The translations under genes were made by a program, and so were the position numbers. Source: Patellaria atrata CBS 101060 (taxonomy: Eukaryota; Ascomycota; Dothideomycetes; Patellariales; Patellariaceae). From it: 64,000 nucleotides of DNA. The notes under the pieces were generated by a model, which was not told the origin of the DNA, searched no databases, and saw only the letters and a list, made by a program, of their open reading frames with translations. Positions 55,138-64,000 of this stretch are shown here, piece by piece. The number at the start of each line of letters is the position of its first letter. Positions within the stretch are counted from its first letter, which is position 1. The DNA is taken from assembly GCA_010093705.1 (NCBI GenBank), contig MU006103.1, forward strand, positions 531,121-595,120, written 5' to 3'.

Positions 55138-56599
55138 ACCATCTCATGGGAAGATTGGTTTGTCAGTGAAATATTACAATTCTGACCTCAAATTTGTGTG
55201 TCAAAATATGCTCTAGTACCGATCGCTGAACTATGACAGGATATTCGTTTTAGATTTTTTTTAAAATTTTATTCAGTGTATTGTTTTGTTATTTGTTTCC
55301 TCATTAAGGAGTCTAAACAGGCCCCACCTCTAACAATCTATTCATTCTCTATGAGGCATTTTTCTCAAACCTAACCACCGCTCAAGAGGGTCTCAACGCC
55401 TTATCATAGCACTCGAAAATTTAGTGATCTGCCTTCGCACATGCCGGGTTCCGCTGGATGAAGCACTTCTGGACTTCTACAGGCAACAAATTCTCGAGCA
55501 ATATGCTCTCGCTTACCTCTATCAGGCTTCCTCCTCAGTCTTTATGCTTTCTCCGCTCGAAGCTGTATCTGCGCTCGAAGGAGGGTAGGTCCCGCATGTG
55601 TCGCATGGTTCAGCCCCTCACTGTGTGACCGAGAAGCTTATTCCTCCCTCTTTTCCTTCAGATTACTGGTTCTTTGGTGGATGTACAACACCACTCCCTC
55701 ATATAAGGTTACACTGTCGTGAAACAGTACGTAGATGGTCAATTCCCGCCGGCAGCGCGCCATGCCAGTCATATGGTTGGCTTAAAGAACTCCTTTCGCG
55801 TCTCACAGCGTGCTCAGTGAAATTCCCGACCTTTTAACCCCCAGCTTCCAGGCACAAGCTAGCTTGTTATATAGGTTGCCAATCAGACGCAGGCCCATCA
55901 TGTACAATGCACGAATCAGAGAGCGCGGCTATTGAACTGGAGTCCGAGTCGAATGCGCCGTAGAGATTAAAGCTTTCCTCAGACTGCGTCTCCGACATTT
56001 CAAAGAAGATATCGCTATATTGATTATTAGCTTGCATACGATCAACATCCGCCTATCCCGCACGTACGCGCGATCAGCTCTTAGCCTATCGGACATGCGC
56101 AAGCGGGGCCACCGTAAGCGTTAAATTACAATTTAATACTTTTTTGCATCTACTCCTCATTCTTTCGAAGGGCGGCTCCACGCTTCGCTTAAACGCGCCT
56201 CTTTAAGCGCGTTTAATTTCTACTTTGCTGTATACTAGTGCAACTGATACTAGATTGGTCTTACGCTGACGACTGCTGTCCTAACATAATAGAATTCCTG
56301 TCAAGATTTCTACATTAGTGCCTATTTTACAACTTCACAATTGACTGTATAAAGAGTGCCGGAAGAATTAACATATGCAGTCAGCAGTCTTAATATAAAA
56401 CCTAGAGCTTGCAGCAGTTCTGAAAGGGTTTGGTAGAGTAACGAGAATAATCGAAATGTCTAAAGTAGCTATACTGTTCAGTTACATTAATATAATGCTC
56501 TGGCTTTTCTACCTTTCAATTGAAAAGTATCTTTATATTCTCTCCCATTCCATATTTCACAGTTAGAGTTAGTAGACGCTAGAATACTTTTTACACAAT
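55138..56599. other. Gene-poor stretch, about 1.46 kb
   Basis: Contains a possible small minus-strand ORF of 43 residues at 55998-55867 (MSETQSEESFNLYGAFDSD and a short acidic remainder) that reads coding-like but is unsupported, and a perfect hairpin at 56189-56216. Otherwise I see nothing. Confidence 0.4.
56189..56216. repeat. 10-bp perfect inverted repeat with 8-nt loop
   Basis: TTAAACGCGC at 56189-56198 is exactly complementary, inverted, to GCGCGTTTAA at 56207-56216. It lies in noncoding DNA with GC-rich stem and AT-rich flanks. It could be a remnant of a transposon end or chance; no partner copy was found nearby. Confidence 0.5.
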
Positions 56600-57285
56600 A
56601 TGCATTCAGTAACCTTCATCTTAACCTTACTCGCCGCCTGCAACGCTGCCCCGGCATCGAAATTCTCCGCGCTAGACAGCGGCGTTGAAACGACCATGGA
56701 ATGGAGAGGTCCCATTACATCCGACGGTGCAGACGTCACCCTTACTGGAACCATCCAGGTAGCTCCTTCTCGTTACACACGCTTCATATCCTCTCTCGCA
56801 AACAGCTTACCTAAAACAGGAGGTGTACAAGCAAGTGTTAGAACGCAACCCCAACTACCTAACCGACTTTCCCCCGGCGGAAGGCACTTCCCTCGTCGCT
56901 CGCAACCGCATCTGGCCCGTTCAGTGCAACCCAGGCGGTGACTTCGCCGACGTCAATAGGATCTCGGAAGGGATCCGGTACCTCCGCGACCTCAGCGGGG
57001 GAAACGCGCGTTGCGGCGTCAATGGGCGTTCGTGCGCACGGATCAGTTGTTCGTGGGACGCTGGCATCTCGCTTTGTAACGACGTAGGTTTGACCCATCG
57101 CAAGTTGAAGCTAGCGAGCATTAACATGATGACAGAGGAATGATCATATCGATCCGTCGTGTAGGTATCTAGCGGATTATGCAGAGGCGATTGTGAATGA
57201 TTGCACTCGGGTACCTAATCGGGTTAAGGGGCAGCAGTTTGATACGGATAATTATAATGTGCTTGTGAAGCATAATCCGTGTTAA
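56600..57285 (+). CDS. Cysteine-rich small secreted protein
   Basis: Exons 56600-56758, 56820-57083 and 57136-57285 give 190 residues. A signal peptide (MHSVTFILTLLAACNAAP) leads a mature protein with eight cysteines (in QCNPGG, RCGVNGRSC, ISCSW, SLCND, PSCRY, NDCTR and the final NPC), enough for four disulfides. The layout, with CNPGG then IxxGIRYLRxLxG and a late AIVNDC, resembles a family of fungal secreted proteins whose function is unknown. Intron 2 ends at the AG at 57135, which keeps the frame (CND then RNDHIDPSC). It stands alone, downstream of other secreted-protein genes, and could be an effector or a toxin-like surface protein; that is inference. Confidence 0.75.
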
Positions 57286-57996
57286 GTGGAGATGAGGGTA
57301 GCTATGCTGGGGGAAGAGGTCATAGGTTGTCAGAATGACGATGCTGATAGTGAGTATTGCGATATTGAATTTGAAAAATCAGTGAGGATTAATAGTTGGC
57401 TCCGTTAGATCAGTAAATTAAGGGTAGACATAGCCACTTACGCTCTTTTATATTCACTTTCCGGTGCTTTTTCTTATAAAGGGCGATAACCGATACTTTC
57501 CCCTTTGTAGTGATCTACCCTACTCTCTGTCAATTTCTTCTAAATTCGTCCGTTTTATCCGTCTGAAGTCGTGCTTTTGGGTATGTAAAAGTAGTATATA
57601 GTTAGCTTGTCGCCAGATCTCAGTTGAGGAATCAAGAAACTCCTCTACACTATCTTGGTACAAATTCTGACAACACACTCCCAAAAAGAAGCAAGGAGGA
57701 CTTAAAATCTAATGCAATCGACGGAAATCCAATCAATCAACATCACTCCGAATATTGACAGACTGCAGTCAGGCATCACGATGGGCCTAACGTTTATTGA
57801 TGTGGATTTAGCATTACTTCAAATACTCTACATGTTTGTTGCATTTATGAACTAAAAACTGATGGGTAGCAGATTCAGGTGGTTATGGAAGGCCTAATAG
57901 GAAAAGGAGCAATCAACTTGAACTCTACATCGAATTCATATCAGTTCCTCTATATCGTCTATAATCCCAACATGAACTGAGCAAATGACAATATCA
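57286..57996. other. Intergenic between convergent secreted-protein and oxidoreductase genes
   Basis: About 710 bp of 3' flanks with no recognisable gene or repeat. Confidence 0.45.
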
Positions 57997-59038
57997 TCAC
58001 CAGTCCTCCAGATGATCATCCTGCAGTATCTGTAAATTTGCGCCGATACCCGCACTAACCCCTACACCTTGTGCGATGGCTACCTGCTTTACCATAGTCG
58101 CACAGTCTCCAGCGGCGAAAACGCCATATCGACTTGTCTCCTGGAAGACGTTCTTAACGAAAATATCACCGGTGGGAGTTAGATGCAGTCCGAGCTGAGT
58201 TGCGAAATCACCTCTGAGCCGTGTCTCCGGATGATGGACGATGAAGCCGAAGGTTTCTGTGCTACCATCGGCGAAGGTCACGTTCGTGACTCCACCTGGT
58301 CCTATGTGCTTCAGCTGTGTGATCGGCTGGGTGTTGACCTTGACGCCGTTCTTCTTAGCCAACATGATCTTCTCGTGCTCCTCCAGCTCTGTCACGCCAT
58401 TCAACAGAATGGTGAGGTCCCTGGTGAACTGATGCGACAACTGAATAGCCATACCGGCGGAGTTAATCTCACTGGGCTTGGTCGAAGTGATTAGAGCTGC
58501 TGCGTTCCTCACTCCGGACTCCTCGAACCCATGACAGAAGAGGCAATGAAAGCTATATCATGTCAACATGTGATTGTATCAGCAAGGGGTTAGGCCAACC
58601 TTACATTCCTTTCCCCCATGCTTCAGAGTACCCAGGAACCTGTGGAAAGACGTCGACACTCCCGGTCGCCAGGATCAACTTCCTTCCTTTCCAGACGTTC
58701 CCACCACGGTCACGTATTTCGAAGACGCCAAGATATTCGATAACCGTTTCAACGAAAGTATCGGCAAACGTGATGGTCTTGTACTTCGTCGTCAGCTCCT
58801 CCTTCATCAATTTACGGATCTCGGCTGGGTTCTTGTGGTCGTGCGTGGGAACCGTGTGAGCATGCTGGCTGCTTTTGTTCCTGTACTCTCCGGAATCGAA
58901 CACGACGACACTGCGCAGGACGCGACCAAGGGCTAGCGCGGCGGAGAGGCCAGATGGACCAGCGCCTATGACGAGGACATCCATGACATTTCTATACTTT
59001 GAAGGGAAAGTGGGTGTGAATGTAGCTGTTGTTGACAT
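57997..59038 (-). CDS. GliT-like FAD-dependent disulfide oxidoreductase (thioredoxin reductase fold)
   Basis: Exons 59038-58605 and 58552-57997 give 329 residues. FAD binding is shown by VLVIGAGPSGLSAALALGR near residue 20 and by YGVFAAGDCATMVKQVAIAQ near the end; ILATGSVDVFPQVPG precedes the redox pair C148-x-x-C151 in GIFHCLFCHGFEESG, which is completed by the intron join. The small product without a thioredoxin domain, and the HCLFCHGF context, match the GliT/HlmI/DepH-type group that oxidises dithiols to disulfides in natural-product pathways, as well as general fungal members of uncertain role. No NADPH-binding GGGxSA motif is clear. It lies about 20 kb from the NRPS, so a link to that locus is weak. 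Confidence 0.85.
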
Positions 59039-62000
59039 TGTGAGCGGAACTGGAGTTAAAAACTTGCTTCTCAACCCGATAATTGAAAATTTAATAGGGT
59101 AAACAACAAAGATTGAGTAGAAATGAGGTATGAATATATTTTTGCAATATATAGTTATCCGTCACGTACCCTTAAGCCATGGTCTCCGCATGCTTCACAG
59201 CTTTTTCATAAGGCGGAAGGTTTTTACTACGGGGCGGAGGGTTCTTAGCTACGGGCGGAGAACTCTTAGTCAGATATCGGAGGCTTTTCGCTGGAGGTCG
59301 GATGATTTATACAGAACCACCCGGCTTTGGTTGCTGAGATCGAATAATCCAGGGTGATTCGATTGATAAGCAAAGACTTTCACCTGGCCAATTGATAATT
59401 GTAGCTTGTGATTTGAATTATAGAGGGTAAGTGTGCCGACCTAGTCGTAAATTGATGTCGTAAGTTCATGTTTGTGGATCGAATATAGGCATTTCTTCCT
59501 TCTTGTATGTACACTGTGATCTAGCACGAAAGTTGGTCTGTCAATTTCTTAACCTCATTGATAAGTCGGAGCTGGACTGGTATATCTCTACCGAAAAGGT
59601 ATATCTTAGACTAATTAGAGGATGGTATGCTGTGAGCTCTATCTTTCTCTAGCTGCTTCAAGATGGGCATGGGGAGATTTTTGAGCTCCCTTAATAATGC
59701 GCAAACCATCTGCTTCCACAACTCTTTTGGCCAATGTTATCGATTGGCTAGCACTTACCTCCGCAGTAAGCAGGTCCTGTTGGCTACTTAATTCTCGAGC
59801 AGTCCCGAAATATTGTATGTTGGTGATAAGGACTTTAGAAAATCCGTGGATTGAGATTGTCTTCAACTTTAAATAATTCCAATATTTTGCTATACCTGGC
59901 AGTCATAGACACAACTACCGCGCCAACGAGTTACGCATTCTCCATGGCGGAGAGAAAACGGGGATGAGACTAGGAACACATTAGAAATCTTCAAGGCCTT
60001 ACCTCACGAAGAAAGAACACGCCTGAAGGAAGTTGGTCGGTTGAATGTAATTCGCCTACGCTTAGATTGACTGACAGAATATCGCAAGACAACCATAAGG
60101 CCCAAGGTTTTGCTGGCTAGGCTTAAACAATGCTCTCTATCTCTCCAGGGTATTTTTCTATAAGAGAGTTTAATCTGTGGATGTTGTTAGTCTTTCGCTT
60201 ATAGAGGTGGAAGAATGATTTACTCTTGGAAAAAGGGCACTTTGCAAGTATCGACGAGTTATACTCAGCGAGTTCTCTGGTCAGGTGTTCAGCATTTATC
60301 ACGGAGTTATTTCTTGCAGGTCTCGCTATTGAGTGTAGTAACTCGGCTGAGATCGCCCTCGTCTGGCTGGATGGTGCGTTAGGAACCACAGTCTGTAGAA
60401 TTTGCCCATTGTTTCTCCCTTCTTGACTGGTCTGGTGAAGCCTTAGTCACATATATCTATGTCCAATCCTAAGTCTAGGCCTATTCTGAGCCTGAACCTA
60501 AATGGACAGTCAGTTTCTTTATCGCGTTTCGGGAATGAAGTTACTGTAGAAACAAATACTAGTCCCTTTCGTCCCGTTCTTTAACTTTTTCTCTTAGGAA
60601 TCTGGACATCGCTGGTTAAACTGCTTGTATCTGGACTACCTAGTCGTTCTTTTGTTTCAGCTCCTGAAGCGTATGGTCGTGGATCACGTGCCTAACCGTG
60701 TGCTTGCGGACTGCATGTTTGCATGTCAAGTCGCCAATTCCAATGTCTATTTCGTCTGTTGTTCCGTCATCGCCAGCTTCGTTATCTGTTCTGTTGCCAA
60801 CGAGTTCTGAACTAGTTACTTTTATCCAAACTGTCAAACTTCCGCTAACCCGTCATAAGAAGTACCAGTAAATGCTCATACGCCAGGGAAGCGCATAGTA
60901 CTACTAAGGAGTTTAATTACCTAGAGCTCATACTTTCCACCTCTTATCGTATGTTACTGAACTGGATGCTACATCATGACCACAGTTCAAAGTATTTACC
61001 TCATTGACAGTGACGTAGCATATACTAACGATGATATTAATGCATCGTGATTCATGACAACTTCATAAATTGAGTTTGGCCGGTATTCCTAAATTCAAGC
61101 ACAAGATCGATTTACGAAGTTTCCCAAGACAATGACAAGCCTTAACCACTTTTTCATGGTGCCTTGGGTTTACTTACTGGCCAAGTTCAGAAGGCCCTTG
61201 GCCATATTTAAGACATAAAAGCACCCCGGCATATAAAGGGTAGAAGTTCTTCCATCTGTTAACCGGGTAGAGTACAATCTACGCCTTATAAAACCCTACT
61301 TGGCGTTGTTTCGCAATCGCGCCCAACAACAGATGAGTTAGAAAACTAAAAGGCCTATCAGCTGTCCATAGTAATGTCCATTTCGGGAACGAAAACCGAA
61401 GAGTGCGGTCTGGATATCCCGATATTGGTCCTCGAGTATGTATCTTAGAGCTTAGACGTCGTTCCAGGCAAAAGGCGAAACTTTCAACTCCGGAGTAGTA
61501 CGTTAGCCTCCGCCGACGATTCCGATGAGACTTGGACTTGTGCTTTGTATTATTGGTGCGAGTGGCAAGCGAATAAGACTTTGAGAATACTCCGAAAGCC
61601 TCTTGGAGTGGCTGAACAGGACGAATGGACCACGACCCACGAATCCGAGACAAAACAAGTTCCATCCATCAGACATTTTGCATTTTGTATTGGGTGTAAG
61701 CTCCACTCCAAGAGCCTTGGCATCACTCGCGGAGCGGCGGGTGTCGCGGGGTGGCCAAGACATATTTCCCTAACTTGTTTCAGCAAAGGCTCGGCGGAGG
61801 GCTTTTTCGTCTTGGCCAGACCAGAAATAACAGCAAGTTGGAAAGCTTACACGGTCGAATTTCCCATCTCTTCCTGCAAGTCGAATGCGTGAGGCTCTTG
61901 AGTCTTCGATAAGCTCTTTTGCGGATCTTCTTGACCGTCACTTACATTGCTTAGCTAATGATGAGAAACAAAAATTACATTGTCATTTGGATAGAAACTG

Positions 62001-62739
62001 GACCGATTGATGGTGGTGGTGGTTGTATATACTCCGCAGTCTATTCCAGTTGTCTCCCTCACTCTCTCCTCATAGCTCTAAACGCGTACCTTTCTCAAAT
62101 TCCTCACATCGCTTTAAACTCTTATCGACAAATTCGTTTTTAATTTGTTTGAAAGTATTGAATGCGCGACTTTTCCAAGCTGCCAAGCGGTATCGAGATG
62201 GCGATCCGCGCACCAAGTACGCCGTTTCAGGACATCAATTGCTTGAAATTCGTGCGAGACAGCGAACGGCCTCCTGAAGCGCGACCCCCAACTGATCCCA
62301 GCGTCGAATCGTCCAATGTCCTTTCACACAGCAAGGAGCGTAGATCAATACTTTCATACTATTGTATTTCGTAGCGCGTGCGAAAATATTAAGTAGACTG
62401 TCGCGCATCCGTATTAAGTTCTGTAGGAAAGAGTGGGATTGAGTCTGGTACCTTTCTCACTTCTCACCTCATCTTTATCCCGTCCCTCTAACCCGCAATA
62501 TCATCATATTACGGTTACCCAACTTCGGAATCTCGTCCATGTTCCACCGATAGTCCTATCTCTTATATATATATATATATATATTCATTGTAATGACATT
62601 GTAACCTCAGCTGGTCTGATATTTACTGTTAACCGCCTTTGCGGATTTCTTTCTTCTTCTCCAACATAGAACTATACATCTATCATACACATTCTTTACT
62701 TTTCATGTTCTTTGTCCTACTCGTAAGAAAGTCGCGACC
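59039..62739. other. Gene-poor stretch, about 3.7 kb
   Basis: No recognised gene. On the minus strand about 60430-60123 stays open as a protein-like string (GQILQTVVPNAPSSQTRAIS, then ARNNSVINAEHLTRELAEYN) with no ATG, perhaps a relic exon. A (TA)n microsatellite lies at 62564-62584. The right end is the NHA1 promoter, pyrimidine-rich near 62640-62720. No tRNA or repeat family was recognised. Confidence 0.4.
62564..62584. repeat. (TA)n microsatellite
   Basis: About ten TA units in a row upstream of NHA1. Probably polymorphic in length. Confidence 0.85.
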
Positions 62740-64000
62740 ATGCCTACTCTTGATGTCAGCGAGCTTAACATTGTCATCGCCGTTCTAGGTACGTATATTT
62801 AGAAAAGTGCTTCCAACAGCTTACTCTAACCAAATAATCCCAGGCGCTTTCATCATTGCATATGGCTTCATCTCAGTGAAGATCAAGCAGGTCTGGTACC
62901 TAGGTGAAGCATGTAAGTTCATCGAGTTACTTGCATACAATTGACTGGACTGAACTATCTCAGTACCTGCCGTTGTTATCGGTATTATCCTAGGACCCAT
63001 ATCAGCAAAATTCCTGGACGCGGAAAAATGGGGCTCAGCAGAAGAAGGACAGCAAGAAGCTATCACTTTGGTAAGTAATCAGGGTAAACTTAACATGACC
63101 TTCTCCTAATAACTCTTCAGGGTCTCTGCCGAATCGTCATCGGCGTTCAACTAGTTATCGCCGGCTTCCAGCTTCCCGCCAAATATCAAAAGGCAAACTG
63201 GAGGGAGATGGCACTTTGTCTGCTCCCAGTCATGACCATCATGTGGATTTGCACCAGCTTATGCGTTTTGATCACCGTCCCCAAGATTTCCTTCCTGGCA
63301 GCTCTTGTCATTGGCTCGTGCGTCACCTGTACAGACCCGATTTTGTCGCAAGCTGTCGCCAAGGGACCTTTTGCAGATAAGTATGTCCCTCGTGCTTTGA
63401 GGGAGATCATCTCCTCTGAAGCCGGCGCAAACGATGGGTTTGGGTTTCCGTTCCTTCTGTAAGTCATCGTCTCTCTCTCTCTTTTATCTTCCGAACATTT
63501 CACCTAACATCTCTTTCGATTGGCCACATACCTCATCCGCCATGCCGAACTGGATCATGTCAAGTTCAAAGAGGGTGCTAGCGAACTAGCCCATCGCGCA
63601 GTCAGCATCCTCAAACGCGAAGAAGGCGTCGGTCGTCTAGGTGGAGGTGTTGCCAAGGCCATGGAACAGTGGATCGTTGAAGGTTGGCTGTATATCATCA
63701 TCATGTCTGTTGCAATCGGTGCAGTAGTCGGATTCGGCAGTATGTACGCGATCAAATTCGCTCTGAGAAAGAAGTGGATCGATTGCGAGAGCTTCCTTCT
63801 CTGGCCCATGGCAGTCGGCGTAAGTCACACAATTCTCGAATACAGCACACATGGGGTCTGACCTTTCCTCACAGCTCTTCCTCATCGGCATCTGCGGTGC
63901 GCTTGGCACAGATGACCTTCTCGCCTGCTTCGTTGCCGGAAACGCCATGAATTGGAACGGTCTGTACCTCGAAGAAGCGGAGAAACGGCACGACGAGGTG
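62740..64000 (+). CDS. NHA1: Na+/H+ antiporter, NHA1 type (5' part, runs off the window)
   Basis: Plasma-membrane cation/proton exchanger that exports Na+ or K+. Exons 62740-62788, 62844-62912, 62964-63070, 63121-63458, 63519-63819 and 63875-64000 (open at the edge) give about 330 visible residues. Typical segments: MPTLDVSELNIVIAVLGAFI, VVIGIILGPISAKFLD, LCRIVIGVQLVIAGFQLPAK, the CTDPILSQAVAKG ion-site motif with its Asp, EISSEAGANDG-like IISSEAGANDGFGFPFLL, and GALGTDDLLACFVAGNAMNW with two further acidic residues of the ion site. The intron between exons 4 and 5 has a normal donor and branch point but no AG where homology needs one (see findings). The long C-terminal tail of the family is outside the window. 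Confidence 0.9.

Noticed and set aside
31420-59038. A gliotoxin-type cluster joining the NRPS and the GliT-like gene
   Set aside because: The two are about 19 kb apart with unrelated genes between, and the other hallmark genes of such clusters are absent.
1-64000. CRISPR arrays, riboswitches and rRNA genes
   Set aside because: No regularly spaced direct repeats, TPP-type aptamer or rRNA sequence was seen; CRISPR is not expected in a fungus.

Overview
The window is nuclear DNA of a filamentous ascomycete. Protein genes carry many short introns (about 49-80 nt) with GT-AG ends and TACTAAC-like branch points, and the families are typical of Pezizomycotina: ZRC1-like zinc carrier, Pth11-like receptor, NRPS, cyanovirin-N lectin, Fot1/pogo transposon. 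The proteins resemble Leotiomycetes best from memory, but this placement is inference, not a search result.

Layout. 1-1.4 kb: 3' end of a hAT transposon and a region dense in a CGTACG palindrome. 1.4-15.6 kb: an ordinary housekeeping block: NSA2 (60S biogenesis), a DUF202 membrane protein, a ZRC1-type zinc transporter, HEM12 (haem synthesis) divergent from MSH1 (mitochondrial mismatch repair), an NDUFAF7/MidA-like complex I assembly factor divergent from an MCY1-like cysteine synthase. 15.6-31.4 kb: a decaying accessory block: a broken CorA-like transporter, a whole Pth11-like receptor, a short degenerate minisatellite, a broken and internally deleted DDX60-like helicase, and an apparently whole pogo/Fot1 transposon with identical 41-bp ends. 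31.4-48.8 kb: a two-module NRPS of 2567 residues (C-A-T-C-A-T-C), followed by a DUF2306 membrane protein, an AhpD/CMD-like protein, an MECR/ETR1-like reductase and an MFS exporter, which together may form a small biosynthetic cluster. 49-59 kb: secreted and accessory proteins: GH127 arabinofuranosidase, a CVNH lectin, a cysteine-rich small secreted protein and a GliT-like disulfide oxidoreductase. 59-62.7 kb: a gene-poor stretch. 62.7 kb to the end: the 5' part of an NHA1-type Na+/H+ antiporter that runs off the window.

The best candidates for something undescribed are the NRPS, whose first adenylation domain lacks the usual amine-binding aspartate and whose first condensation domain lacks its active-site motif, together with its neighbours. 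Smaller curiosities are a 3-nt exon in NSA2, an 11-nt exon in the lectin gene, and a missing AG at an intron end in NHA1. All gene models were spliced by eye; exon joins were accepted when reading phase, splice sites and family sequence agreed.
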